DNA from: Streptomyces sp. NRRL WC-3618
GTDB lineage: Bacteria > Actinomycetota > Actinomycetes > Streptomycetales > Streptomycetaceae
Direction of reading: 5' to 3'
DNA length: 57,178 bases
Assembly (NCBI RefSeq): GCF_001280005.1
Contig: NZ_LGDW01000415.1
Span: 1-57,178 of the forward strand
Within the stretch, counting starts at the first letter, position 1, and every line of letters begins with the position of its first letter. Shown here piece by piece: positions 1 to 9,109 of this stretch. The position numbers and the translations under genes are program-made. Below the pieces are notes generated by a model, which saw only the letters and a list, made by a program, of their open reading frames with translations, made no database searches and was not told the DNA's origin.

Positions 1-200
1 CGCGCGGCGGGGGGCCGGGCGGGGGGCCGCCGTATGGGTAATTGATCCGTTATGCCGGAATTGGGGCCATGGTCCCGACGATCTCACTTCACCTCGCGTT
101 TACGTTAAGTAAGGCATTAGGCAATGAAGTGCCCCGTATGGTCGTACTTTCTGGCGTACATCCGTGACCGTTTCGCCAGATGTACGGAGGTGCGCAACCC

Positions 201-3200
201 ATGGGACGGCCGGAGAGACCTCTGGACCCGGCGGACGGTCCTGTCCAGAAGCTCGCTCAGGAGCTGCGCGAGCTGCGCAGAACGGTCGGCAGCCCCTCGT
301 ACCGCACCATGGCGAAGGACGCGGGATTCTCCGTGACCACGCTGTCGCAGGCCGCGGCGGGCGAGCGCCTGCCGTCCCTGGCCGTCCTCCAGGCGTACGC
401 GCGGGCCTGCGGTGCCGACCCGGCGGAATGGGAGCGGCGCTGGAAAGAGGCCGACGCGGACCTGGCGGACGCGACGTGCGAGGAGACCGGGGAGACGCCG
501 CCCTACCGGGGCCTCGCCCGGTACGAGGCGGACGACCAGGAGCTGTTCTTCGGCCGGGACCGCGTGGTCGAGCAACTCGGGAAACTGGTCTGCGACCACC
601 GCATCGCCGTCCTCTGCGGCCCGTCCGGCAGCGGGAAGTCCTCCCTGCTGCGGGCCGGCCTGATCCCCCGGCTGCGCGAGGAGATCGCGGCGCACGGACA
701 TCCGGCGGTGCTGCGCATCCTCACCCCCGGACCACGGCCCGCCACGACCTACGGCCATCTGCTGACCCCCGCCGAGAACGAGCCCGCGAGCTGGGTCGTC
801 GTCGACCAGTTCGAGGAGGTCTTCACCCTCTGCCGGGACCCCGAGGAACGCTCGCGCTTCATGGACCTGCTGCTGGCGGCCCGGGACCCGGCCGCCCGGC
901 TGCGGGTCCTCATCGCCGTACGGGCCGATTTCTACGTACGCTGCGCCGAGCACCGCGGCATGGCCGACGCCCTGTCGGGTGCCGGACTGCTGCTCGGGCC
1001 GATGACGGCGGACGAACTGCGCGAGGCGGTGACCGGACCCGCCCAGGCCGCCGGGCTGCTGGTGGAGCGGGAGCTGACCGCCCGCCTGGTGGACGAGATG
1101 CTCGACGAGCCCGGCGGACTGCCGATGCTCTCGCACGCCCTGCTGGAGACCTGGCGCCGCCGCCGGGGCCGGATGCTGACCCTGGCCGGCTACGAAGCCG
1201 CGGGCGGGGTACGGGGTGCGATCGCCGCCAGCGCGGACACGACGTACGAGAGTCTCGACGCGGAGCAGGCGCGCGCGGCCCGGCTGCTGCTGCTGCGGAT
1301 GGTCGAGCCCGGCCAGGGCACCTCCGACACGCGCCGCCCGCTCACCCGCCCCCAACTCGCCGAGTGGGCGCACCCCCATGTCCCGGTCGTGATGGAGCGG
1401 CTGGCCCGCGCAAGACTGCTGACCGTGGACGAGGACGGCGCGCAGTTCGCCCACGAGGCCCTGCTCACCTGCTGGCCCCGGCTGCACGGCTGGATCGAGG
1501 AGGACCGGGAACGGCTGCGCCACCACCGAAGCCTGACCGAGGCCACCCAGGTCTGGCTGGACCACGACCGCTGCCCCGGCACCCTCTACCGGGGCACCCG
1601 CCTCGCGCGCGCCGAGGAACTCTTCCCCGATCCGGAGCTGGATCCGGCGCTGACGGCGACGGAGCGGGCCTTCCTGCTCGCCGCGCTGGACGCCCGCGAC
1701 GCCGAGGAGCGCACCGTCGTCCACACCAGGCGCCGCTCCCGGATACTGGCCGGCGCCATGTCGGTGCTGCTCATGATGGCGCTGGTGGTCGGCCTGGCCG
1801 CCTGGCAGCAGTACGACTACTCCCAGCGCGGCCACATCGAGGACTCGGCCCGCCGCACCGCCGACGTCGCCGACTCGCTGCGCACCACCGACCCGCGCGC
1901 CGCCCTCCTGCTCGGTGTCGCCGGCTGGCGCACCGCCAAGCTCCCCGAGACCCACCGGGCCCTGCTCGGCTCGCTCGTGCAGTCCGAGTCGGACGCCTTC
2001 ACCGATCCCGCGCCCGGCACCCCGGTCCGCTTCCTGGCGAACGCCGGCCGCACGCTGGTCAGCGTGGACAACGGCACCTGGCGCACCTGGGACGTGCGCT
2101 CCCATCACCGCGTGGCCACGGGCCGGCTTCCGGCCGATGCCGTGACCGAGTCCGTCGCCCCCGACGCCCGCACCCTCGTCCTGCGCACCGCGACCGGCAT
2201 CCGGCTGTGGGACATGTCCGCCGGCCACTGGACCGGCGCCGGGGCCCCGCTGCCGATCGTCGCCCAGGTCTCCTTCGCCGGCGACGGCCACACGTACCTC
2301 GCCGAGGACGACGACCGGGTGGAGCTGCGCGCGGTCGCCGACGGCAGGGTGCTGTTCCGGATCCGGGCGACCGGCCTGACCGCCCCCGTCGCGAGCACCG
2401 GCAACCGCCTGCTCGCCGTCTGTCCCGCCCGAGGGGGCCCGCAGGTGTGGGACACCGGCACCGGACGCGCCGTCCACGGTCCGTGGGAGCGGAGCGACGG
2501 TGTCTGCGACAGTGACCACTCCCAGCTGCTGCTGTTCGGCCCCGGCGACCGGCTCGCCACGATCACCGACACCCGGGTCACCGTGTGGGACGTCCGCGCC
2601 GGCCGGCAACTGGCCGCCGTCGACGACGAGGCCGTGACCTACGCCTCGTTCAGCGGTGACGGAACGTTTCTGGCGACGGCCGACGCCACCGAGATCCGTA
2701 TCCGGCGGCTCACCCGGCCGGATGCCCCCGTGTTCCGGCACGCCCTGCACAACCAGTACGTGTACGGCGGCCCGGCCTGGGACGCCGGCGGGCGGGCCCT
2801 GCGCTATCTGGAGGGCGGTACCGTCCACACCGTCGATGTCGGCCTCGCGGTCACCCCGGCCTGGCGCGACACCCCCCTCGACGACGTGCGCCTCAGCCCC
2901 GACGGCCGCGCCTACGTCACGGCCAGACGGTCCGGCGGCCGGTACCTCTTCCAGATCCGGGCCACCGCCGACGGCCGTCCACTCGGGCACCTGCCCCCGG
3001 TGGACGTGCCCGGCTCCCGGGCCTCGGATCTCCCCCCGGACACCTTCCCGCTGACGGCGTTCAGCCCGGACGGCACGGCACTCGCGTACGGCGTCTCAGC
3101 CCCCGGACCGCAGACCGTCGGGCAGACGTTCACCGTGTGGGACACGGCTCGCCGCCGGGTCCGCGGCACGCTCGACCTGACCGGGGATCCGGTGCTGAAG

Positions 3201-3923
3201 CTCGCCCTCGGGCCGGGCGGACGCGCCCTGTACGCAGCCCGCAACGGGGTCCGGGATCCGTATGACGAAGCGTGGGACACCGCGGCCCACCACCGCACGG
3301 CCGTACTGCCGGGACTGCCCGGCGATCTCCTGACCGCCCGCCCCGGCGGCGGCCTGCTGATCGGCGACGGACGGCTCGCCGCGCTGCCGTCGGGCCGAGG
3401 CGTCGACCACGACCTGGCGCAGGGCGCGCAGATCGCCGCGGCGGCCTTCTCGGCCGACGGCTCGCTGCTCGCGGTCGGCGACGGGTCGGGCCGGGTCACC
3501 CTGTGGGACGGGGCCGTGAGCCGGCGCGCCGGAGTGCTCCGCAACGTCTTCCCGGCACCGCTCGGCCCCACCCCGGAGGCGGTGAGCGCGGTGGCCGTCA
3601 GTTCCGACGGCCGGATGCTGGCGGTGGGCGGAAGCGACGGCGGTCTCCAGTTGTGGGACGTCGAGACCCGCCAGCCTCTCGGCACCCCGCTGGCCACGCC
3701 CGGCGACGGCATCGAGTCGCTGGCCTTCTCGCCGGACGGCACGACCCTGTACGCGGGCAGCCCGCACGTCCCGCTCCAGCGGTATGCGCTCGACCCCGAG
3801 CGGGCCGTCGACCGGATCTGCGCCCGGGCGGGCACCGGCCTGACGCGAGGGGAGTGGCGGACGTACGTGCCGAGCGCGCCCTACCGGCAGGTCTGTGGAA
3901 TCAGCCCGCGAGACGGGGTGTGA
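201..3923 (+). CDS. HTH / nSTAND1 NTPase / WD40-repeat protein
   Basis: 1240 aa multidomain protein. Residues about 10-70 look like an XRE-type helix-turn-helix (AKDAGFSVTTLSQAAAGERLPSL in two parts: AKDAGFSVTTLSQ and AAGERLPSL). An nSTAND1-type NTPase follows, starting at PYRGLARYEADDQELFFGR, with Walker A GPSGSGKSS and Walker B VVVDQFEEVF. A single membrane helix (ILAGAMSVLLMMALVVGLAA, about residue 515-535) precedes a C-terminal half of WD40-like repeats with recurrent W-D motifs. The start at 201 is chosen over 180 because GGAGGT lies nine bases upstream. STAND NTPases act as ligand-gated switches; here the HTH and NTPase would be cytosolic and the propeller would lie on the far side of the single helix. 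Its target is unknown. The 3' end overlaps the convergent lipoprotein gene by 23 bp. Confidence 0.88.
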   Translation: MGRPERPLDPADGPVQKLAQELRELRRTVGSPSYRTMAKDAGFSVTTLSQAAAGERLPSLAVLQAYARACGADPAEWERRWKEADADLADATCEETGETPPYRGLARYEADDQELFFGRDRVVEQLGKLVCDHRIAVLCGPSGSGKSSLLRAGLIPRLREEIAAHGHPAVLRILTPGPRPATTYGHLLTPAENEPASWVVVDQFEEVFTLCRDPEERSRFMDLLLAARDPAARLRVLIAVRADFYVRCAEHRGMADALSGAGLLLGPMTADELREAVTGPAQAAGLLVERELTARLVDEMLDEPGGLPMLSHALLETWRRRRGRMLTLAGYEAAGGVRGAIAASADTTYESLDAEQARAARLLLLRMVEPGQGTSDTRRPLTRPQLAEWAHPHVPVVMERLARARLLTVDEDGAQFAHEALLTCWPRLHGWIEEDRERLRHHRSLTEATQVWLDHDRCPGTLYRGTRLARAEELFPDPELDPALTATERAFLLAALDARDAEERTVVHTRRRSRILAGAMSVLLMMALVVGLAAWQQYDYSQRGHIEDSARRTADVADSLRTTDPRAALLLGVAGWRTAKLPETHRALLGSLVQSESDAFTDPAPGTPVRFLANAGRTLVSVDNGTWRTWDVRSHHRVATGRLPADAVTESVAPDARTLVLRTATGIRLWDMSAGHWTGAGAPLPIVAQVSFAGDGHTYLAEDDDRVELRAVADGRVLFRIRATGLTAPVASTGNRLLAVCPARGGPQVWDTGTGRAVHGPWERSDGVCDSDHSQLLLFGPGDRLATITDTRVTVWDVRAGRQLAAVDDEAVTYASFSGDGTFLATADATEIRIRRLTRPDAPVFRHALHNQYVYGGPAWDAGGRALRYLEGGTVHTVDVGLAVTPAWRDTPLDDVRLSPDGRAYVTARRSGGRYLFQIRATADGRPLGHLPPVDVPGSRASDLPPDTFPLTAFSPDGTALAYGVSAPGPQTVGQTFTVWDTARRRVRGTLDLTGDPVLKLALGPGGRALYAARNGVRDPYDEAWDTAAHHRTAVLPGLPGDLLTARPGGGLLIGDGRLAALPSGRGVDHDLAQGAQIAAAAFSADGSLLAVGDGSGRVTLWDGAVSRRAGVLRNVFPAPLGPTPEAVSAVAVSSDGRMLAVGGSDGGLQLWDVETRQPLGTPLATPGDGIESLAFSPDGTTLYAGSPHVPLQRYALDPERAVDRICARAGTGLTRGEWRTYVPSAPYRQVCGISPRDGV

Positions 3924-4563
3924 TCCGCCGGGCCAGCGTGACGAGCCCGTCGGCGCCGTCCTTCGCCCCTGCGGGCTGCGCGAGGGTGAGCACCCAGACG
4001 CGGGAGCCGGCCTTCCACACCACGAAGTCGACGCTCTGCGGGGGCTGCAGCACTTCGGTGGTCTCACTGAAAGCTGCCTGTCCCAGGCCGGTGACCTCGG
4101 TGACCTTCACGTCGCGCATGCCCGCGGACGCGGGGTCGCCGACCAGGCTGCGCGAGGCGGCGCGTTCGGCGTCGTAGGAGCGGGTGGAGGGGCTGAGCGT
4201 CAGCAGGGCCGTCCGGTCGCCGGAGGCGTAGCTGCACGAGTCGGGAGCGGTGCCCTTGCCGGGTGCGACACGAGGGGCCGGGAGGGGATCGGTCAGCACC
4301 AGGCGGGCGGCGGCCTCGTCGAGGACGGCGCACAGCCGGGAGGGCGGCAGGGTCCTGACCGAGGCGGCGGCGCTGGGTGCGGCGGAGGGCGAGACGGTCG
4401 TCACCTGACCGGCGGTGCTCGTGGCGGTGCTCGGGGAGGCGGTCGGTGAGGTGACGGCCGCCGGGGAAGTACTGCTACCGCTGCCGGAGCAGGAGGCCAG
4501 CAGACCGCACAGGACAGCCGTGGCCGCGGGCAGCGCGGCACGGGAAAGGCGGCGCGGAATCAT
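3901..4563 (-). CDS. Putative lipoprotein, DUF3558-like
   Basis: 220 aa. The N terminus is a lipoprotein signal with lipobox LLASC, followed by a Ser/Thr/Pro/Ala-rich linker to about residue 65. The globular part has a pair of cysteines (LCAVLD and SCSYAS) and ends in an amphipathic region. The overall pattern (Cys near 'LC..L', a second Cys in a strand) resembles the DUF3558 family of actinobacterial lipoproteins, but that match is by eye only. AAGGAA sits upstream of the ATG. The gene converges on and overlaps the STAND gene. No function is assigned. Confidence 0.8.
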   Translation of the reverse strand: MIPRRLSRAALPAATAVLCGLLASCSGSGSSTSPAAVTSPTASPSTATSTAGQVTTVSPSAAPSAAASVRTLPPSRLCAVLDEAAARLVLTDPLPAPRVAPGKGTAPDSCSYASGDRTALLTLSPSTRSYDAERAASRSLVGDPASAGMRDVKVTEVTGLGQAAFSETTEVLQPPQSVDFVVWKAGSRVWVLTLAQPAGAKDGADGLVTLARRITPRLAG

Positions 4564-4679
4564 GACGGTATTCCTTGCGGGTCGGTGCGGGGAGGGGCCT
4601 GGCCCCCGAGGCGGGGAGGGGGATGAGGAGCCGCCGCAGGGGCCAGGCGGATCAGGTGACTCAGCCGGTCACAGGAACG

Positions 4680-5285
4680 TCACTTGTAGACGTTGTAGGT
4701 CCCGTAGTCCTTCACCCTGAGGTTGGCCGTCCACGTGCCGAACTCGTAGTTGCCGTCCCACCAGTACCGCTCCTGGCCACCGCCACAGCTGGAGTGGTCG
4801 GTGCGGAACGCTCCGACGAAGGTGCCCTTCGTCCAGCGGCGCAGCACCAACTGGATCGGCTGGGCATACTGCCCCGGGCTCAGGTTCACGGTATTGGTGA
4901 AGGTGGTCGACGTGGACCCGTTGCGCCCGTAGCTGGGGGTGACGCTGGGGAGAATCTTGTTGAGGTAGGGGATCGGGTTGTTGACGGTGACGTTGACATT
5001 CCACTGCCAACCCGTCGTCTTCGTCTCGCCCCAGGCGTAGGAGCAGCCGGGGACGTTCGTGGGGCAGCGGAAGGTGGGTCCCCGAAACACCCAGTCCTCC
5101 CAGGTGCTCGCGGCCTGGGTCTGCGACTTCGCCCAGGTGGTGTCGCCCTTGCGCATGTCGTAGCCGTCCGGCTTCCAGCACCAGGTGTCCGCCGAGGCGG
5201 AACCCGCCGAGGCCAGCAGGACGAGCGGGGTGAGGGCCACGCCCATGGCCGACGCCAGCCGGCGGCGGTTCTTCTTCTTGTTCAC
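4680..5285 (-). CDS. Small secreted Cys/Trp-rich protein, unrecognised
   Basis: 201 aa if the GTG at 5285 is used; AAGGAG stands five bases upstream, which favours it over the ATG at 5312. It has a Sec signal peptide (VNKKKNRRRLASAMGVA, then a hydrophobic stretch ending GSASA). The mature part is rich in Trp, Thr and Asn and carries four cysteines (TWCWKP, FRCPT, PGCSYAW, SSCGGG), enough for two disulfides, which suggests an extracellular beta-rich fold. It lies 76 bp downstream of another small secreted gene on the same strand and probably shares its transcript. I do not recognise the family. Confidence 0.82.
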   Translation of the reverse strand: MNKKKNRRRLASAMGVALTPLVLLASAGSASADTWCWKPDGYDMRKGDTTWAKSQTQAASTWEDWVFRGPTFRCPTNVPGCSYAWGETKTTGWQWNVNVTVNNPIPYLNKILPSVTPSYGRNGSTSTTFTNTVNLSPGQYAQPIQLVLRRWTKGTFVGAFRTDHSSCGGGQERYWWDGNYEFGTWTANLRVKDYGTYNVYK

Positions 5286-5361
5286 TGGGGCTCCTTGCGG
5301 GGAGAGGGACAACGGGAACGGGGGTGAGAGAGGGACCGGTGGTGCGAGCGGCGCACTACCG

Positions 5362-5775
5362 TCAGTGACGGTTGACGACGATCATGTGGTACTGGTCCTG
5401 GGTCGTGCTCCAGTCGCCCCACCAGTTGTCGTTCCTGCTCCATCCCTCGCAGCTCCTGCCGCGGTAGGCCACCAGCGAGGCCTTGTCGCTGCTGGAGAAC
5501 CACACGTTCGTCCAGTAGCTCGTCTTGTGGGGCTCGTTGCCCTGGAGGCACCGCTCCCACCTGTGGCCGTTGGGCTGGGTGACACTGATCCGCCAGCTGT
5601 ACGCGTCCACGCTCTGGTTGACGATCTTGACGCAGGCGGTGAAGAGGGGAGAGTTGCAGTCGGGGGAGGGGTAGGCAGTGGCACTGGCCCCACCGGCGGC
5701 CAGGGTCAGCGACCCACCCACCATGGTGGCGACAGCCAGGGCGCCGGCGAGCTTCTTGCGCAGTGAACGGGACAT
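5362..5775 (-). CDS. Small secreted four-Cys protein, unrecognised
   Basis: 137 aa. The signal peptide spans MSRSLRKKLAGALAVATMVG through GGASA. The mature part of about 105 residues has four cysteines (DCNSP, FTACVK, ERCLQG, RSCEGW) and many aromatics, consistent with a disulfide-stabilised secreted domain. AAAGGAG lies seven bases before the ATG. It is first in a likely two-gene unit with the secreted gene at 4680-5285. The upstream region carries an inverted repeat at 5859-5880. No family is recognised; a role as an extracellular inhibitor or binding protein would be speculation. Confidence 0.82.
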   Translation of the reverse strand: MSRSLRKKLAGALAVATMVGGSLTLAAGGASATAYPSPDCNSPLFTACVKIVNQSVDAYSWRISVTQPNGHRWERCLQGNEPHKTSYWTNVWFSSSDKASLVAYRGRSCEGWSRNDNWWGDWSTTQDQYHMIVVNRH

Positions 5776-5858
5776 GGCCCCGCTCCTTTCTCTCTGGGGT
5801 GGGGCTACGACACCACCGACTTTCCAGGAGAGAAGGGTTGTTCAGCGATCTGAATCAA

Positions 5859-5880
5859 AGGTCCAAACAACTCTGGACCT
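5859..5880. promoter_or_regulatory. Inverted repeat upstream of secreted gene pair
   Basis: Seven-base arms AGGTCCA and TGGACCT are separated by eight bases, 84 bp upstream of the secreted gene at 5362-5775 and just beyond the 3' end of the carboxyltransferase gene. It could be an operator for the secreted pair. A terminator is less likely because the stem is short. Confidence 0.4.
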
Positions 5881-5902
5881 GGCAGAACAAGGCCTGCTGG
5901 CG

Positions 5903-7489
5903 CTACCGAAGATCCGGGGTGGGCTCCGGGCGGCCCACGACGCCCCGCACCACCCCCAGCTCCACCAGGTCCTGTGGCCGGATCCGGAGCTGGTCCGCCG
6001 TCGCCTCCACCTCGCTCTCCGGACGCTTGAGGATGGCCGCCGCGAGCTCCGGCGCGATGACGGAGAAGTAGCTGTCCGGCGTGGCCCAGGTGCTGCCGGG
6101 AGCGGCGAGGGCCAGGGCGCCGCCCGAGCCGCCCTCGCCGATCAGCAGCGTGGTGACCGGCGTGCGCGCGGCGGCGACCGCGCCGAACAGGTCCGCGATC
6201 GCGGCGCCCGCACCCTGCCGCTCGGCGGCGGCGTCGTTGGCGGCGCCCGGGGTGTCCACCAGGGTCAGCACCGGGATGCCGAGCCGGTCCGCGAGGCGGA
6301 TCAGCCGGGCGGCGGTGCGATAGCCGGCGGGGCGGGTGGCCGTGCCGAGCTGCGCCGCGTACGCGACGGTCCGCCCGTCCTGTGCCCGCTCACCGAACCC
6401 GCACGCCATCCCGCCGTCGGTGCCCCCGCAGCGGTCGCCGCTGATCGAGGCACGCCGGGCGAAGTACGCGTCCAGGTAGGCCCCGGCGCGTGGGCGCCCG
6501 GGGGCGCGGGTGCGCTGGACGGCGTCCCAGCCGGTGGCGGGGAGGGAGGCGGGACCGGCGGAAGGCGGTGACGGTGGTGTTGAAGGCGGTGACGCGGCGG
6601 TCTCCGCCGTGCCGGCGGGGGAGTCGGCGGTGGTGGTGTCGGTGGAATCGGCGTTCGGCTGGGTCGGGGGCAGGGTGGCCTGCGGGGGGCCGGTGTCGAT
6701 GGCAGCGGTGGCGCCGGTGTCCAACAGGGCCGGGGGCACGGCGGCCTCCACCGGCCCCGGCCCGATCGCACCGGCGCTCAGCAGGCGCAGCCACAGGGCC
6801 AGCGTCTCCCGGAGCGCCTCCGGACGTACGACCGCGTCGGCCGCGCCCGCCGCCACCTGCGCCTCGGCCGTGTACGCCGCCGGGTCCGCGTCGGCCGGCC
6901 GGACCCGGGAACCCGCGAAGCCGACCTGGGCACCGGTCAGCGCCAGTACGACATCGGCGCCCGCACCCAGGGTCGCCCAGCCGCCGCCGGTCGTCGGATC
7001 CCGGAGCACCGCGATCTGCGGCAGGCCCGCCTCGCGGGTCAGCGCCGACTGCCGCGCCACGCGCTGGAGCTGGGTCAGCGCGAGCATGCCCTCCTGCATC
7101 CGGCTGCCGCCCGTCGCGACCAGCGGTACGACGGGCAGGCGGTGGGCCCGCGCGTACTCGTACGCCGACTCCAGGCGGTCTCCGGTGCGTTCGCCGAGTG
7201 AGCCGCCGAGGAAACCGAACTCGAAGGCGATCAGTACGGCCGGGGTGCCGCCGACGCGAGCGGTGCCGCACACGACGGACTCCTCCTCGCCGGTGCGGGC
7301 GGCGGCGCGGGCGCGCGAGGCGTCGTAACCCCGCCAGGCGAGGGGGCCGTCGGGCTGGAAATCCCGCGTGGGGTAAGGGAGTTCGCGGAAGCCCTCGTGG
7401 GAGCCGTCGGCGAGCAGGGCGATGATCTCGCGGGCGGAGTGGCGCCCGGGGGTCCGGTCGGTCGTCGGCCCGGCCGCTCGGTCAGTCAC
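5903..7489 (-). CDS. Fused beta+alpha carboxyltransferase (acetyl-CoA carboxylase type)
   Basis: 528 aa containing both carboxyltransferase halves. The N-terminal half matches AccD (FEFGFLGGSLGERTGDRLE and the oxyanion motif GGSRMQEG). The C-terminal half matches AccA (VDTPGAA and GEGGSGGALAL). A low-complexity Pro/Thr/Ser/Ala linker of about 75 residues joins them (roughly residues 245-320). The usual AccD N-terminal Cys4 zinc ribbon is not visible. The GTG start overlaps the matB stop in GTGACTGA, so translation is coupled. Carboxyltransferases move a carboxyl group between biotin and acyl-CoA, but no biotin carboxylase or biotin carrier gene is nearby. Coupling to matB suggests work on malonyl-CoA-type substrates, which is an inference. 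I recall SCO2445 as the S. coelicolor counterpart. Confidence 0.87.
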   Translation of the reverse strand: MTDRAAGPTTDRTPGRHSAREIIALLADGSHEGFRELPYPTRDFQPDGPLAWRGYDASRARAAARTGEEESVVCGTARVGGTPAVLIAFEFGFLGGSLGERTGDRLESAYEYARAHRLPVVPLVATGGSRMQEGMLALTQLQRVARQSALTREAGLPQIAVLRDPTTGGGWATLGAGADVVLALTGAQVGFAGSRVRPADADPAAYTAEAQVAAGAADAVVRPEALRETLALWLRLLSAGAIGPGPVEAAVPPALLDTGATAAIDTGPPQATLPPTQPNADSTDTTTADSPAGTAETAASPPSTPPSPPSAGPASLPATGWDAVQRTRAPGRPRAGAYLDAYFARRASISGDRCGGTDGGMACGFGERAQDGRTVAYAAQLGTATRPAGYRTAARLIRLADRLGIPVLTLVDTPGAANDAAAERQGAGAAIADLFGAVAAARTPVTTLLIGEGGSGGALALAAPGSTWATPDSYFSVIAPELAAAILKRPESEVEATADQLRIRPQDLVELGVVRGVVGRPEPTPDLR

Positions 7490-8960
7490 CGGGCAGCGCC
7501 CGCTTCATGATCTTCCCCATGTCGTTGCGCGGGAGGGCGTCCAGGTAGCGCACGACCCGGGGGCGCTTGTGCGGGGCGAGACGGGCGGCGACATGGTTCG
7601 CCAGCTCGTCGGCGTCCGGCGGGGACTGCGGATCGGCGGGGACGATCCAGGCGACGATCCGTTCGCCCAGGTCGGCGTCCGGTTCCCCGGTGACGGCCGC
7701 CTCGCTGACGCCCGCGTGCTCCAGCAGCGCGTTCTCGATCTCGCCCGCGCCGATCTTGTAACCGCCGCTCTTGATCAGGTCGGTGGCCTTGCGCCCGACG
7801 ATCCGTACATAGCCGTCGGGATCCCGCACCGCCATGTCCCCGGTGCGGAACCAGCCGTCGGCGGTGAAGGCGGCCTCGGTGGCGTCGGGCCGGTTCAGGT
7901 ACTCGGTGAACAGGTTCGCCCCGTGCACCTGGATCTCGCCCACGGTCTCGCCGTCGTACGCCGTGATGGGCGCCCCGTCCTCCTCGACGAGCCGCAGCTC
8001 GACGCCCGGCAGCGGTAGGCCGACCGTGCCCGCGCGCGGCTCCCCGTCCGCGCGGACGCTGGTGTTCATCAGCGTCTCGGTCATGCCGTACCGCTCCACG
8101 ACCCGGCGGCCGGTCGCCGCCGTGATCCGCTCGTGGTCGTGCACGGGCAGCGCGGCGGAACCCGAGACGAGCAGCCGCGCCCGGCCGAGCGCCCCGGCGA
8201 GTTCCGGGTCGCCAGGGAGCGCCTCCGCGATCCGGTGGTACATCGTCGGAACGCCGAACAACATCGTCGCCCCGTCGTTCAGCTCCCGGGTCACGCCCTC
8301 CGTCCCGAACCGCCCGAGGTGCCGCACCGAGCCGCCGCGTCGCAACGGCCCGAGGATGCCGAGAATCAGACCGTGCACATGAAAGAGCGGAAGCCCGTGC
8401 ACCAGCACGTCCTCACCGGTCCACTGCCAGGCGTCGGCGAGCGCGTCCAGGGTGGCGGCGATGGCCCGGCGCGGAATGACGGCGCCCTTGGGCGGGCCGG
8501 TGGTGCCGGAGGTGTAGACGATCAGGGCGGGGGCTTCGGGGGTGGGCTCGTACGCCGCCGCGCCAGCCGCTGACCCGGTGGACGTACGTACGTCGACGTC
8601 GACATCGACGCGATCCAACGCGCCGAAGGCAGCGGGGAGTTGGTCGCCGGGGGCGGCGAGTACGAGCGTGGGTGAGCTGTCCTTGAGGATGTGCCCCAAC
8701 TCGCTCTCCCCCGACTTCGGGTTCAGTGGCACCGCCGGAACCCCGGCCAGCAGCGCGGCCACGACACCGACAGCCGTCTCCAGCGTCGGCGTCGCCCAGA
8801 CGGCGACCCGGCCGCCTGCCCCGGAGATCCGGTCGGCGAGGGCGTCGGCCGAGGCGGCGAGCTCGGCGTACGTCAGCGAGCGCTCGCCGAAGCGCAGGGC
8901 GGGGTGCCGGTCCGGGGCTCCGGTCGGGCCACCGGTCAACCTGGGGAAGAGAGAGGACAC
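7482..8960 (-). CDS. matB: Malonyl-CoA synthetase (MatB family)
   Basis: 492 aa acyl-AMP-forming ligase. It has the phosphate-binding loop YTSGTTGPPKGAV, the adenine motif VERYGMTETLM, the hinge-region Asp in WFRTGDMAVRD and the C-terminal catalytic lysine region NDMGKIMKRALPGD. MatB makes malonyl-CoA or methylmalonyl-CoA from the free diacid, CoA and ATP in the cytosol; the S. coelicolor enzyme SCO2444 is the characterised relative I recall. The GTG start has AAGGAG eight bases upstream. It is the first gene of a two-gene coupled unit with the fused carboxyltransferase. An arginine that binds the distal carboxylate cannot be confirmed by eye. Confidence 0.88.
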   Translation of the reverse strand: MSSLFPRLTGGPTGAPDRHPALRFGERSLTYAELAASADALADRISGAGGRVAVWATPTLETAVGVVAALLAGVPAVPLNPKSGESELGHILKDSSPTLVLAAPGDQLPAAFGALDRVDVDVDVRTSTGSAAGAAAYEPTPEAPALIVYTSGTTGPPKGAVIPRRAIAATLDALADAWQWTGEDVLVHGLPLFHVHGLILGILGPLRRGGSVRHLGRFGTEGVTRELNDGATMLFGVPTMYHRIAEALPGDPELAGALGRARLLVSGSAALPVHDHERITAATGRRVVERYGMTETLMNTSVRADGEPRAGTVGLPLPGVELRLVEEDGAPITAYDGETVGEIQVHGANLFTEYLNRPDATEAAFTADGWFRTGDMAVRDPDGYVRIVGRKATDLIKSGGYKIGAGEIENALLEHAGVSEAAVTGEPDADLGERIVAWIVPADPQSPPDADELANHVAARLAPHKRPRVVRYLDALPRNDMGKIMKRALPGD

Positions 8961-8973
8961 GGGTCGTACTCCT

Positions 8974-9000
8974 TAACTCGTCACGGCGGTAACTCGTCAC
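8974..9000. repeat. Direct repeat TAACTCGTCAC upstream of matB
   Basis: TAACTCGTCAC occurs at 8974-8984 and again at 8990-9000, 16 bp apart, immediately upstream of the matB ribosome binding site. It could be a tandem operator for the matB unit or a small duplication. Confidence 0.4.
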
Positions 9001-9109
9001 AGTGGTCGCAACCATCGCGGGAACAACTTGTCTCCCGATCCCTCCGTACACCATCGGCGGCCGGAAGAAACCCGTTCACGATCACCTCCGGCCGCCCACC
9101 GCACCCCTG

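Noticed and set aside
117..2990. 957-codon open frame on the minus strand
   Set aside because: It lies antisense to the STAND/WD40 gene. High third-position GC in Streptomyces opens long antisense frames; the translation is Gly/Ala/Arg/Val-rich without motifs.
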